A DNA stretch of 64,000 bases from JAWKIJ01 sp041394325 (GTDB lineage: Bacteria > Actinomycetota > Acidimicrobiia > Acidimicrobiales > Microtrichaceae): the NCBI GenBank assembly GCA_041394325.1, contig JAWKIJ010000001.1:1922001-1986000 (forward strand), given 5' to 3'. Positions 25,997-36,008 of this stretch are shown piece by piece. The translations under genes were made by a program, and so were the position numbers. Numbering within the stretch: position 1 is the stretch's first letter; every line of letters starts with the position of its first letter. A model generated the notes under the pieces. The model saw nothing but the letters and a program-made list of their open reading frames with translations. It did not search any database and had not been told where the DNA came from.

Positions 25997-27412
25997 GTGT
26001 CCCTCTATCAGCGACTTCACGAGGGTGGTTCCGGTACCGGTGCAGGTCCGGTCTCGTCGCCGGCGATCGGTGGCGCTGGTGCCGGCGGTGCAGCTCGCGG
26101 TCCGGCTCGGCGCGATCCGATCCTCGACGAGCTACGACAGCGGGTGCACGCGCACCTCATCGACGAACTCGGTCCGGTCCTCTACGACGACGGGCTGTCG
26201 AGCGACGAGCTGCGCCGCCGGGTCCACGAACAACTCCTCGCGATCCTCTCCCAGGAGCGCGCACCGCTGTCCGCCGCGGACAGGAACCGGCTCATCCAGG
26301 AGGTCTCCGACGACATCTTGGGCTTCGGGCCGATCGAGTCACTGCTCGCCGACGACGACGTGACCGAGGTCATGGTGAACGGCCCGTCGATGGTCTACGT
26401 CGAGCGTGGCGGGAAGGTCGAGCGCGACGACACCACCTTCCTCGACGCGGACCACCTCCGCCGCGTGATCGACAAGATCGTGTCGGCGATCGGCCGCCGC
26501 GTCGACGAGTCGACGCCGATGGTCGATGCACGGCTCCCCGACGGCTCCCGCGTCAACGCGGTGATCCCCCCGCTCGCCATCGGCGGTCCGTTCCTCACGA
26601 TCCGCAAGTTCTCCCGCGAACCACTCCGGGTCGACGACCTCATCCGCTTCGGCTCGCTGAACGCGCACTCGGCCCGATTCCTCCAGGCGTGTGTCGTCGG
26701 CAAGCTCAACGTGATCGTCTCCGGTGGAACCGGCTCGGGCAAGACGACCCTGCTCAACGTGTTGAGCTCGTTCATCCCCGCCACCGAACGGATCGTGACG
26801 ATCGAGGATGCCAAGGAACTGCAACTCATGCAGGACCACGTGCTGTGTCTCGAGTCCCGCCCGCCCAACGTCGAGGGTCGAGGAGAGGTCTCGATCCGCG
26901 ATCTCGTCAAGAACTCCTTGCGCATGCGACCCGATCGCATCGTCATCGGCGAGTGCCGATCCGGCGAGGCACTCGACATGCTCCAGGCGATGAACACGGG
27001 CCACGACGGATCGTTGACGACGCTGCACGCGAACACCCCCCGTGACGCTCTCGCCCGTCTCGAGACGCTCGTGCTCATGTCGGGGTTCGACCTGCCCGTG
27101 CGGGCCATCCGCGAGCAGACGGCGGGAGCGGTCGACATGATCGTGCAACTCTCCCGCCTCCGTGACGGCTCGCGTCGGGTGACCCACGTGACCGAGGTCC
27201 AAGGCATGGAGGGTGACGTGATCACGCTCCAGGACATATTCCTGTTCGACTTCGCAGCGGGCATCGACGAGTACGGGAAGTTCCGTGGCCAGCTCAAGGC
27301 GACGGGTGTGCGTCCCCGATTCACCGAGAAGCTCGCCGATCAGGGAATCCGCCTGGGGCCGGAGGTGTTCGCGGTCACGGCCGACTTCGAGCGAAAGGCC
27401 GTCGGCCGGTGA
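25997..27412 (+). CDS. tadA: Tad pilus secretion ATPase TadA/CpaF
   Basis: 471 residues, a type II/IV secretion hexameric ATPase that powers pilus assembly. The N-terminal domain precedes the catalytic core, which shows VMVNGPSMVYVERGGK, Walker A VSGGTGSGKTTLLN, Asp box IVTIEDAKELQL, Walker B RIVIGECRSGEALDML and the His box GHDGSLTTLHANTP. A strong Shine-Dalgarno (AGGAG, 25984-25988) sets GTG 25997 as start. The stop overlaps the next gene by GTGA. Confidence 0.95.
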   Translation: MSLYQRLHEGGSGTGAGPVSSPAIGGAGAGGAARGPARRDPILDELRQRVHAHLIDELGPVLYDDGLSSDELRRRVHEQLLAILSQERAPLSAADRNRLIQEVSDDILGFGPIESLLADDDVTEVMVNGPSMVYVERGGKVERDDTTFLDADHLRRVIDKIVSAIGRRVDESTPMVDARLPDGSRVNAVIPPLAIGGPFLTIRKFSREPLRVDDLIRFGSLNAHSARFLQACVVGKLNVIVSGGTGSGKTTLLNVLSSFIPATERIVTIEDAKELQLMQDHVLCLESRPPNVEGRGEVSIRDLVKNSLRMRPDRIVIGECRSGEALDMLQAMNTGHDGSLTTLHANTPRDALARLETLVLMSGFDLPVRAIREQTAGAVDMIVQLSRLRDGSRRVTHVTEVQGMEGDVITLQDIFLFDFAAGIDEYGKFRGQLKATGVRPRFTEKLADQGIRLGPEVFAVTADFERKAVGR

Positions 27413-29359
27413 GCCTCCGGCCCGCGCCTCGGGGGGCCGGGATGGTCGGCCGCGCGTTCGTGGCGCTCGCCACGATCGCGTTCGGCGCGCTCGTACTCGT
27501 CACCCCCGGCGGTGCGAGCGTCGAGGATCGGACTCCCCGTACAGCTCCGCGCCGTCGACGCCCGCGACGGTGCGCTCGGCATCGACTACCTGCTCCGGGA
27601 CAAGCCGACGAGTCCCGGCGTCACGGCCACCGTCGACGGGCGTCGATACCGCGGCACTGCGACACCCCTCGCGGACACCGGGTTGTCCTCCAACGTGATG
27701 GTCGTCCTCGACTCGAGTGCGGGCGCATCCAACGGCACCGTGCAACTGGCGAAGGAGAGCCTCGCCTCGATCGAGCCCGGCAAGGGCGCAATCGCCCGGC
27801 TCGGGTTGGTCCGCACCGGTGGCGGAGCGTCGATCGTCGCGCAGCCGGCGAAGGAGCTGTCCCAGGTCGCCGCCGTCTCCGACGGAGTCCAACCGGCTGG
27901 TGAGAACGCATTGTGGGACGGCGTCACCATGGCCGCCCGGGCGATCGCCGCCGAAGGCGATGCCCAGCGCAATGTGGTGATCGTCGCGTCGTCGGCCGAC
28001 AACGGGAGCGCCGCGAGCTTCTCCGAGGCGCTGGATGCGCTCCGCGGCGACGAGGCCATGGTGCACGTGATCGTCACGGCGGGGTCGACAGCGGACACCG
28101 CCGCCCTCCAGGACCTCGTCACGCGGATCGGCGGGAGCTTCCAGGTGTCGGCGGACACGGACTTCACCGAGGCGTTCACCAACGTCGCCTCGTTGCTGGC
28201 CAACCAGTATCGAGTCGAGATCCCCGGAGTGGCCGGTTCGACCGCGGAGCTTCGGTCGTTGCGCCTGAGCACTTCGGCCGGCTCGGTCGACGCGAGCTTC
28301 CGCCCGGGCGTGGTGTCGGTGGGGGCGGATCAGCTCGCCCCCACACCACTGGCCTCCGGGGTGGCTGGGTCGTTCTGGTCGAGCGACACGATGAAGTACC
28401 TCATCGTGGCCATGGTCGCGCTCGGCGTCGCGGGTGCCTGCTATGCGCTCGGCAACCTCGTGATCAAGCGGAGGGACGGGCTCGACAGCGCCCTTCGGCA
28501 CTACGAGGAGGCCTATGGGCAGTCCGCCACGGCGGAGGAGAACGAGCAGGCGATCCTGAAGTCGGCACTGTTGCAGCGCGCGGTGGCCGTCACGGGCACG
28601 ATTGCCGAGGAACGGGGTGTGCTGGTCCGCGTCGAGAACCTGCTCGAGCGTGCCGACCTCCCGTTGCGAGCGGCCGAGGCGTTGACCCTCTACCTGGGCG
28701 GTGCGTTGTTGAGTGTCGTGGTCACCATGTTCGTCAGCGGGTCGGTGTTGGCGACCCTCGCCGTGGTGATCCTGGCGTTGATCCTGCCGGGTTTCGTCGT
28801 CGACTTCATGGCGAAGCGCCGGAAGAAGAAGTTCAACGCCCTGCTTCCCGACATGTTGCAGCTACTCGCCGGCACCCTTCGAGCGGGCTACTCCATCGGC
28901 CAGGGCATAGAGGCGGTGTCCAAGGAGGTCGACGAGCCGATGGGCAAGGAGTTGCGTCGCGCGGTCACCGAGGCGCGCCTCGGTCGCCAACTCGACGAGG
29001 CTCTCGAGGCCGTCGCGTTCCGCATGGACTCCGAGGACTTCGAGTGGGCGGTGATGGCCATCCGGATCCAACGGGAGGTCGGAGGCAACCTGGCGGAACT
29101 GTTGATGACCGTCGCCGAGACCATGGTCCAGCGGGAGCGCCTGCGTCGTGACGTCGCCGCTCTGACGGCCGAGGGCCGTATGTCGGCCATCATCCTCGGG
29201 CTGCTCCCTCCGGGTCTCGGGGTGGCGATGTACGTGATGAACCCCGAGTACATCTCGAAGCTCTTCAGTGGGATCGGTCTGTTCCTGTTGGGCGCCTCGA
29301 TCGTGATGATGCTCGTGGGGTTCGTGTGGATGAAGAAGACCATCACCATCGAGGTGTGA
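27409..29359 (+). CDS. tadB: von Willebrand A-like domain fused to TadB (T2SSF) protein, frameshifted
   Basis: About 649 residues after joining. A signal or anchor helix (residues 12-37) starts in one frame; the break is near 27528. Then comes a vWA-like domain (NVMVVLDSSAGASNGTVQLAKE, QRNVVIVASS) with an imperfect metal-site motif DSSAG. A membrane helix (YLIVAMVALGVAGACYAL) follows. The C-terminal T2SSF domain ends the protein, with LLPDMLQLLAGTLRAGYSIGQGIEAV, EVGGNLAELL and two closing helices. TadB forms the inner-membrane platform with TadC. GTG 27409 overlaps the tadA stop. Confidence 0.85.
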
Positions 29360-29360
29360 G

Positions 29361-30299
29361 ATGCCGCTCGGACTGTTGATCCCCCTTCTGCTCGTCGTCG
29401 TCGCGATCGGCGGCGCCGTGTTCGCCGTCGCATCGGGTGCTCACGACCGGCAGGTCGTACGGGAGTCGCTGCGGAGCCTGGACGGGTACGACGTCGAGCA
29501 GACGTATGGGGATTCGCGCAAGGAACACCTTGCCGAGTCGCTCCACTCCCGTGCCGTCCTCCCCGCGTTGGCCAAGCTCAACGACCTCGGCCGCCGCTAC
29601 ACACCCTCGGGTTACGTCGACAAGGTCCGGCACAAGTTCGTCAACGCCGGCATCACGACCCCCGACTCGGTGGACCGGTTCGTGGCGGTGAAGTCGGTGA
29701 TGTTCCCGCTCGGGATCGCCTTCGGTCTCGCGAACCTCGTGTTCGGGTTCCTGTTGTCGGGGATGATGGGACTCGTCGCGTCGATCGTCTTCGGTGGCGC
29801 GATCGCGTTCGGTCCCGACCTGTGGCTCAACCGCAAGGTCGACGACCGCCAGAAGAGCATCCTTCGCTCACTGCCCGACGTCTTGGACCTGCTGACGATC
29901 TCGGTGGAGGCAGGCCTCGGCTTCGAGCAGGCGCTGGACCGGGTGTGCAACTCGGTGGCCGGACCGCTCAGTGACGAGTTCGCCCGGATGCTCGGCGAGG
30001 CGCGTTCGGGGTCCTCGCGAGCCGACGCGATGCGAGCCCTCGACGAGCGTTGCAACATCCCCGAGTTGCGCTCGTTCGTGCTGGCGGTCGTCCAGGCCGA
30101 CCAGTTCGGCGTGTCGATCGGGCGGGTGCTTCGGGCACAGGCCGACGAGATGCGCATCAAGCGGCGTCAACTCGCCCAGGAGAAGGCGCAGAAGGCACCC
30201 GTCAAGATGTTGATCCCGATGGTGTTCTGCATCTTCCCCGCGCTGTTCACCGTCGTACTCGGTCCCGCGGCGCTCAACATCCGCGAGAACCTCGGTTAG
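29361..30299 (+). CDS. tadC: Tad pilus inner-membrane platform protein TadC
   Basis: 312 residues. N-terminal helix (LLIPLLLVVVAIGGAVFAVA), a pair of helices around residues 115-150, the T2SSF cytoplasmic domain with LPDVLDLLTISVEAGLGFEQALDRV and a C-terminal helix (MLIPMVFCIFPALFTVVLGP). Partner of TadB. It starts one base after the tadB stop and is the last recognisable Tad gene. TadD, TadE/F, TadV and pilin genes are not present here. Confidence 0.9.
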   Translation: MPLGLLIPLLLVVVAIGGAVFAVASGAHDRQVVRESLRSLDGYDVEQTYGDSRKEHLAESLHSRAVLPALAKLNDLGRRYTPSGYVDKVRHKFVNAGITTPDSVDRFVAVKSVMFPLGIAFGLANLVFGFLLSGMMGLVASIVFGGAIAFGPDLWLNRKVDDRQKSILRSLPDVLDLLTISVEAGLGFEQALDRVCNSVAGPLSDEFARMLGEARSGSSRADAMRALDERCNIPELRSFVLAVVQADQFGVSIGRVLRAQADEMRIKRRQLAQEKAQKAPVKMLIPMVFCIFPALFTVVLGPAALNIRENLG

Positions 30300-30315
30300 C
30301 CGCATCGGCGGACGC

Positions 30316-31935
30316 GTGACGGTCACGGTCGACTCGGCGCCCACCGCCACCGATTCCGGAGCCGAGGAGCCGCCGGCGGGCACGGCAGGGCTGCCCCCGG
30401 TCTGGTCGAGCGTGCGTGGTGGCCACTGGTGTTGTGGTGTGGCGGTTTGGCGATCGGCGCCGGTCCGCTCTCCGACAACAGCTTCCTCACCCACCTGGCG
30501 ACGGGTCGCCTGATCCTCGAGCACGGTGCACCCCACCGCAACGTGCTGTCCTGGGGTTCGTACGGCGCGCCGGTCGTCGTCCAGTCCTGGTTGGCGTCGT
30601 GGGTGTACGCGGTGCTGGAGCGCGGGGTGGGCGCCGGTTCGATCCGTCTGCTGGTCGCGTGCTGCATCGCGACCCTGATGGTGCTGTTGTGGCGTCTGTC
30701 GGGTCCGCGGCGCGATCGTGGCGCGGCTCGCGCTCGTCGCGGCCGCGGTCGTCGCCGGCACCCAGTGGTGGAATGAGCGCCCGCAACTCTTCGCTTTCGT
30801 GCTGGCGGCGGCGGCGATGGTCGTCGTGGTGGAACGACGCTCGAACCGGTGGCTGGTGCCCTTGTTCGTGTTGTGGGTGAACGTGCACGCGTCGTTCCCT
30901 GTGGGAGTCGTGTTGGTTGCCGGGTTCGCCGCGCTGGCAGCGAACCCGGTGGATGCCTCGTCGTCGCCGGGGCGTCCGTTTGGCGCCTCCCCGGGCCCCG
31001 GCGCGGCGGTGGACGACCGGATCGACCGAACCGGGTCGAGTGGGGGCGATGTCGGTGGCCGGTGCGTTGGCCGGAGGCGCGGCGATGCTCGGTTGCGTGG
31101 TGGGAGCGGCCGTGAGTCCCTACGGGATGGAACTCGTGCGGTTCCCTTTGCAGATGTCGTCGCGATCCCACGCGTTGGTGCTCATCAGCGAATGGCGGCC
31201 GCTGGCCTTCGACTCGCTGGTGAACGTGGTGTTCCTCATCGAGGCGGTCGTGGTGCTGGCGCTGTTGATGTGGCGGCGAGCCTGGTGGCGGACGCTGCTC
31301 GGGGTCGTGGTCGTCGCCGCGGCGCTGATGGCGGTCCGCAACGAGGCGATCGCCGTGTTGGCGTTGGTTCCGATCGCCGCCCCGCTCCTCCCGACTCGGC
31401 CCCTCGGTCACACCGGATCGGACCCCGACGCGGGGAGGTGGCCTCCGGGGCTGGATCGGGACGGCGACCGCTGCGTACGCAGACCCTGGCGGCCGGGTGT
31501 GCGGTCGTGGTGACCGCCGTGGTCATCGCGATCACACCGACCTACGACCTGGCTCCCTACCCTGTGGCGGCGTCGCGGTGGCTACACGAACACGGCTATC
31601 TGGGTCGTGGTCACGAGCGCGACGCGCGGGTTCTGTCGTTGGACTACTTCGGCAACTACCTCGAATGGCGTGACGGTGACGAGGCGAGCGCCTGGCTCGA
31701 CGATCGCGTGGAGGTCCACGATCCGGACGACATCGTCGACCACGTGCTGTTGATATCCGACAAGGGATCGCGCGTCGCGTTGCTGGGTCGACACCCCCAC
31801 GACCTGATCATGTGGGACGTCCATTCCGGCTTGGCCCGGTGGCTCGAGACGTCGCCGCGATATCGGGTGCTCTACCGCGACGACGTCGCGATCATCGCCT
31901 GTCGTGTGGCGTCGTCGGCCTGCCCCGTGCCGTGA
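30316..31935 (+). CDS. Multi-pass membrane protein (possible GT-C fold), four apparent frameshifts
   Basis: Pieces of one protein lie in alternating frames, with breaks near 30400, 30705, 31000 and 31450. The joined sequence has many hydrophobic helices (IRLLVACCIATLMVLLW, ALVAAAVVAGTQWW, VFLIEAVVVLALLMW) and motifs typical of actinobacterial integral-membrane glycosyltransferase-like proteins (ERPQLFAFVLAAAAM, WVNVHASFPVGV). It ends in a soluble tail (SLDYFGNYLEWRDGD). No internal stop lies in the best path, so either sequence errors or recent decay is possible. Function unknown. It follows tadC by 16 bases. Confidence 0.55.
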
Positions 31936-31945
31936 CGGTGCGGGA

Positions 31946-33139
31946 TCAGCGGAGGAAGCGGCTGCGGCGCGCGTGACGTTCGAGTGCCAGGCGGACCATC
32001 TCGTCGACGAGGCCGGAGTAGCCCAGCCCACTCGCGGCGAACATCATCGGGAACATCGAGCTCGGCGTGAACCCGGGCAGCGTGTTGACCTCGTTCACGA
32101 GGAAGCCACGGCCGTCGGATTCGTAGAACATGTCCACCCGTGCGAGGCCCTCGGCGCGCAGGGTGACGAACGTGCGGAGCGCCAGGCGCTCCATCGTCTC
32201 GACCTGTTCGGCGTCGAGGTCGGCGGGCACGACCGTACGGGCCCGCCCGTCGACGTACTTGTCGCGGTAGTCGTAGAACTCACCGGCCGCGATGACCTCG
32301 CCGGGGACCGAGCAGACCGGGTCGTCGTTGCCGAGCACGCCGATCTCGAGTTCCCGGGCGACCACTCCCTCCTCGAACACCAGCATCTCGTCGTAGCGCG
32401 CCGCCTCGAACACCGCGTCGCGGAGCTCCGTCGGCGTCGTCGCCCGGCCCACTCCCACCGAGCTTCCCATGTTGGCCGGCTTGACGAACACCGTCGGGCC
32501 GAGATCGTCGAGGATCTCGTCGAGCAGCGCCTCGTCGATCCGCTGGGCACGACCCGCGCGCCAACGAACCTGGGGAATGCCGGCAGCGTCGAGTAGGGCC
32601 TTCGACATGGCCTTGTCCATCGACACGGCCGAGCCGAGCACCCCCGCCCCGACGTAGGCGACGCCGGCGAGTTCCAGGAGACCCTGGACCGTACCGTCCT
32701 CGCCGTTGGGCCCGTGCAGCACCGGGATGACCACCGTCGGGATCTCGTCGCCCTCGCCGGCGGCCGGCACGACCACCGTCCCCTCCGAAGCCTCCGCGCT
32801 CGGCCGGGCGTCGTCGGTGCGCCGGCGCGGAGCCCCGAGTCGGGCGAGTTGGGACGCGGAGGTCGGTGTTCCCACGACCGGGAGCCCGCCCAGTGAGTCC
32901 CCGTCCCGCTCGATCGCGGTCACGCCGTCCGCCAGCAACCACTGACCGTCTCGTGTGATCGCCACCTGGTGGATCTCGTAGCGGGCGGGATCGAGCGCCG
33001 CGACGACGTTCGCCGCACTCACCCGGCTGATGTCGTGCTCCGCGGACCGACCGCCGTAGAGAACGACGGCGCGGACACGCGACGGCAGCCGGTCGGTGGA
33101 GGGGAGCGGCGATCGATCGGAGGATCGGTCCGAGGGCAT
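31946..33139 (-). CDS. ddl: D-alanine--D-alanine ligase
   Basis: 397 residues, ATP-grasp enzyme making the D-Ala-D-Ala end of peptidoglycan precursors. Motifs: VVLYGGRSAEHDISRVSA at the N-terminus, VLHGPNGEDGTVQGLLEL, VFVKPANMGSSVGVGRA (ATP lid), VPGEVIAAGEFYDYRDKY and the metal-binding VNEVNTLPGFT. The linker at residues 85-125 is longer than usual and Ala/Arg-rich. Divergent from murF, the next enzyme of the same pathway, with 74 bases between starts. Confidence 0.96.
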   Translation of the reverse strand: MPSDRSSDRSPLPSTDRLPSRVRAVVLYGGRSAEHDISRVSAANVVAALDPARYEIHQVAITRDGQWLLADGVTAIERDGDSLGGLPVVGTPTSASQLARLGAPRRRTDDARPSAEASEGTVVVPAAGEGDEIPTVVIPVLHGPNGEDGTVQGLLELAGVAYVGAGVLGSAVSMDKAMSKALLDAAGIPQVRWRAGRAQRIDEALLDEILDDLGPTVFVKPANMGSSVGVGRATTPTELRDAVFEAARYDEMLVFEEGVVARELEIGVLGNDDPVCSVPGEVIAAGEFYDYRDKYVDGRARTVVPADLDAEQVETMERLALRTFVTLRAEGLARVDMFYESDGRGFLVNEVNTLPGFTPSSMFPMMFAASGLGYSGLVDEMVRLALERHARRSRFLR

Positions 33140-33145
33140 CGGTCG

Positions 33146-33151
33146 ATGCTA
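33146..33151 (-). promoter_or_regulatory. Predicted -10 hexamer of a leaderless ddl promoter
   Basis: On the minus strand TAGCAT lies exactly 6 bases before the ddl ATG; no Shine-Dalgarno. Confidence 0.5.
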
Positions 33152-33213
33152 GGAGGGGGTGAGGGCCAGGGGGGGGAAACGGCGGCCCGGGCAGCCCTCG
33201 TCGACCTGCGAGC

Positions 33214-34560
33214 ATGTGCGCCATGCGGTTCACGTGGGACGAACTGATCGAGGCGACCGGGGGCACGGGCCACGGGGTCGCCAGGTCGGAAGGAGGACGG
33301 CTCGGAGCGGGGCCGGCGGTGGAGGGAGCGTCGATCGACAGCCGCACAATCGTGGCGGGCCGGTTGTTCGTCGCGGTCGTCGCCGAGCGCGACGGGCACG
33401 ACTTCGTCGGTGCGGCCGTTGCCGGTGGCGCGTCCGCGGCGCTCGTGGAGCATCGTGTCGACGAGCCCGTCGCCCAGGTCGTCGTGAGCGACACGGTCCG
33501 CGCGCTGGGACGGCTCGGTCGGGCTGCTCGAGCCCGGACGGTCGGCCCGGTCGTGGGCATCACCGGTTCGGTGGGGAAGACCTCCACGAAGGACCTGTTG
33601 GCCGCGGTGTGCGCGATGGCCGGGCCGACCACGGCGAGTGAGCGCTCGCTCAACAACGAGATGGGGGTACCGCTGACCCTGCTGAACGCGTCGCCCGACG
33701 CCCGTCGGACGGTCGTCGAGATGGGTGCCCGTGGAGCCGGCCACATCGCCGCGTTGTGTGACATCGCACGACCCACCGTCGGAGTCGTCACCGCGGTCGC
33801 CCCGTCGCACACCGAGCTGTTCGGTTCGATCGACGACGTCGCCAGGGCGAAGCGCGAACTGCCCGAGGCGTTGCCCGAGACCGGTGCCGCCGTGTTGAAC
33901 GCGGAGGATCCCAGGGTGATGGCGATGGCCGCTCACACGGCGGCGGAGGTCGTCACCTTCGGTGCCGGCGGGGTCGTCGTCGCGGAGGGGGTGTACCTCG
34001 ACGACGAACTGCGGCCGCGGTTCACCCTGCGGTCGCCGTGGGGCTCGGTCGAGGTGCGCCTGGGCGTGCGGGGTGCGCACAACGTGACCAACGCGTTGGC
34101 AGCGGCCGCCGCCGCGATGGTGACCGGGGTGCCGCCCGACCACGTCGGGGCCGGACTCGGAGCGGCCGAGCTGTCGCCGTCGAGAATGGCGTTGCACCGC
34201 CTCGACGGGGGTGGCCTGGTGATCGACGACGCCTACAACGCCAACCCGGCCTCGATGCGTGCTGCGCTGGACGCCCTCGCCGCCTTGCCGGTCCGTCGCC
34301 GGATCGCGGTGTTGGGGGTGATGGCCGAACTGGGCGAGGACATGGTCGCGGAGCACGCGGCAGTGGCCACCTACGCGCGCGAGCGTGGGATCGAATTGGT
34401 GGCGGTGGGCACCGAGTTCTACGGCGTGACACCGATCGCGGATCCCGACGCGTTGACGGCGCCCACCCCCGGTGAGGCGATATTGGTCAAGGCGAGTCGG
34501 GTTGCGGGGCTGGATCGACTCGCCCGCCGTTGGTGTGGCGAAGGTTCGCGGGCACGATGA
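33214..34560 (+). CDS. murF: UDP-MurNAc-tripeptide--D-Ala-D-Ala ligase
   Basis: 448 residues. Adds D-Ala-D-Ala, made by the divergent ddl gene product, to the UDP-MurNAc-tripeptide. ATP loop GITGSVGKTSTKDLL, TASERSLNNEMGVPLTLL, MGARGAGHIA, the central-domain HNVTNALAAAAAA and the C-terminal-domain VIDDAYNANPASMRAALDAL are visible. Starts are ATG 33214 or ATG 33223. The last 74 bases overlap the convergent MFS gene. Confidence 0.95.
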   Translation: MCAMRFTWDELIEATGGTGHGVARSEGGRLGAGPAVEGASIDSRTIVAGRLFVAVVAERDGHDFVGAAVAGGASAALVEHRVDEPVAQVVVSDTVRALGRLGRAARARTVGPVVGITGSVGKTSTKDLLAAVCAMAGPTTASERSLNNEMGVPLTLLNASPDARRTVVEMGARGAGHIAALCDIARPTVGVVTAVAPSHTELFGSIDDVARAKRELPEALPETGAAVLNAEDPRVMAMAAHTAAEVVTFGAGGVVVAEGVYLDDELRPRFTLRSPWGSVEVRLGVRGAHNVTNALAAAAAAMVTGVPPDHVGAGLGAAELSPSRMALHRLDGGGLVIDDAYNANPASMRAALDALAALPVRRRIAVLGVMAELGEDMVAEHAAVATYARERGIELVAVGTEFYGVTPIADPDALTAPTPGEAILVKASRVAGLDRLARRWCGEGSRAR

Positions 34561-35812
34561 GCCCGGCCGCGACGGCGGCACCGAACACGAGCACCACGCG
34601 GAAGGCACCGGCATCGGGGGAGTCCCCGATGATCTCGCCGGCGATGAGGCTGCCGACGGGAACGAGTCCGGCCCACGCCATCATCCACAACGCCATCACC
34701 CGCCCCCTCGACATGTCGTCCACCTCCGCTTGGACCATCGTGGCCAGCACGGTGATCACCACGAAGTAGCTGAAGCCCGTGACGAACACCGTCGGAAAGG
34801 CGGTGGCGGCTCCGGTGGAGAGCGCGAATCCGCACAGCGCGGCGGCGAAGGAGGCGAGCGACCACCTCGTCAGCCGTGTCGGATCGACCAGCCGCAGTCG
34901 GGTGCCGACCGCGATCGCACCCGAAGCCGCCCCAAGGCCGAACGTCGCGAACAACAGGCGGTACATCGACTCGTCGAAGACCAGGTGGCCGTGGCCCGCG
35001 CCGTCGGCGGTCCGCATGAAACCGAGGGCCGTTCGGGCAAAGCCCGGCATCTGGTAGATGAACACCAGCGAGCAGAGCGAGAACAGTGCGACCACGGTGA
35101 GGGAACGGCCGACGACCGGATTCGCCCGGGCCGAACGCAGCCCACCGGCGAGGTGTCGTCGCACCGACTCCCGGTGCACGCCGCGAACGGGTCGGCTGTC
35201 GAAGCTCACCACGAGCAGAGCGACCACCACGAACAGGTACGTCGCGGCGTTCACGCTGAACACGATCCACGGGGTGGTGAGGAACGGCAGCACGGCCAGG
35301 AGCGGCCCGAGCACCCGCGACGCGTTCATCTGGGCGCTGTTCAGCGAGATGGCGCCCGCGAGGTCCTCCCTGCCGACCAGCGCGGGCAGGATCGCCTGCG
35401 CGGCAGGTCCGTTGATCGCCGACGCGAGCCCGATGCCGAACACGGATCCGATGATCAACGCGCGGGAAGGGTGCGAGACCGACGATGCCCAGGCGAGTGC
35501 CAGGCTCATCGACCCCTGTACGAGCGCGGCCGAGATCATCAGCACCTTGCGGTCGATCAGGTCGGCGAGCGCGCCTCCGAACGGCGACAGGAACAGCATC
35601 GGCCCCAACTGGGCGAAGGTGACGAGCCCGACGAAGGCGGCACTGTGGGTGAGGGCGTCCGCGAAGGCCAACAACGCCACGTTCTGCATCCACGTACCGA
35701 TGTTGGATGTGAACGTCCCGACGAAGATCCATCGGAACGGCTGGTGCGACCAGGCGGCACCGGGAGTTCCCGGAGCGGGGCGGCGCAACGCGCTCGGCGC
35801 CGATGTGCTCAT
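34487..35812 (-). CDS. MFS exporter (EntS-like family)
   Basis: 441 residues with about 12 hydrophobic helices. N-terminal motifs RWIFVGTFTSNIGTWMQNVAL and GPMLFLSPFGGALADLIDRK match the MFS_3/enterobactin-exporter group of multidrug or siderophore exporters. LNSAQMNASRVLGP in helix 5 is also typical. The substrate is unknown. Its 3' end overlaps murF by 74 bases on the opposite strand, and tRNA-Val lies just upstream on the same strand. Confidence 0.87.
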   Translation of the reverse strand: MSTSAPSALRRPAPGTPGAAWSHQPFRWIFVGTFTSNIGTWMQNVALLAFADALTHSAAFVGLVTFAQLGPMLFLSPFGGALADLIDRKVLMISAALVQGSMSLALAWASSVSHPSRALIIGSVFGIGLASAINGPAAQAILPALVGREDLAGAISLNSAQMNASRVLGPLLAVLPFLTTPWIVFSVNAATYLFVVVALLVVSFDSRPVRGVHRESVRRHLAGGLRSARANPVVGRSLTVVALFSLCSLVFIYQMPGFARTALGFMRTADGAGHGHLVFDESMYRLLFATFGLGAASGAIAVGTRLRLVDPTRLTRWSLASFAAALCGFALSTGAATAFPTVFVTGFSYFVVITVLATMVQAEVDDMSRGRVMALWMMAWAGLVPVGSLIAGEIIGDSPDAGAFRVVLVFGAAVAAGLIVPANLRHTNGGRVDPAPQPDSP

Positions 35813-35842
35813 CGAACCTCGATCCTGCGGACACAGCGGCGG

Positions 35843-35916
35843 TGGGCGATGGCAGACTCGAACTGCCGACCTCACGCGTGTGAAGCGTGCGCTCTAACCA
35901 ACTGAGCTAAACGCCC
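35843..35916 (-). tRNA. tRNA-Val (anticodon CAC)
   Basis: Read on the minus strand, GGGCGTT begins the acceptor stem, TAGCTCAGTTGGTTAGAGC is the D arm, CACGC/GCGTG with loop TTCACAC gives anticodon CAC (reads GUG), and GGCAGTTCGAGTCTGCC is the T arm. One acceptor position looks mismatched (T-T). The CCA end is not encoded. Confidence 0.95.
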
Positions 35917-36008
35917 GACGGGCGCTCAGCGTAGTGGCACGGGGAGGCCGTCGGCGCCAGTGGGTCGTGGCGCAGCCACCCGGCCCAGCGACGCCGGCCA
36001 CTCGGCGC

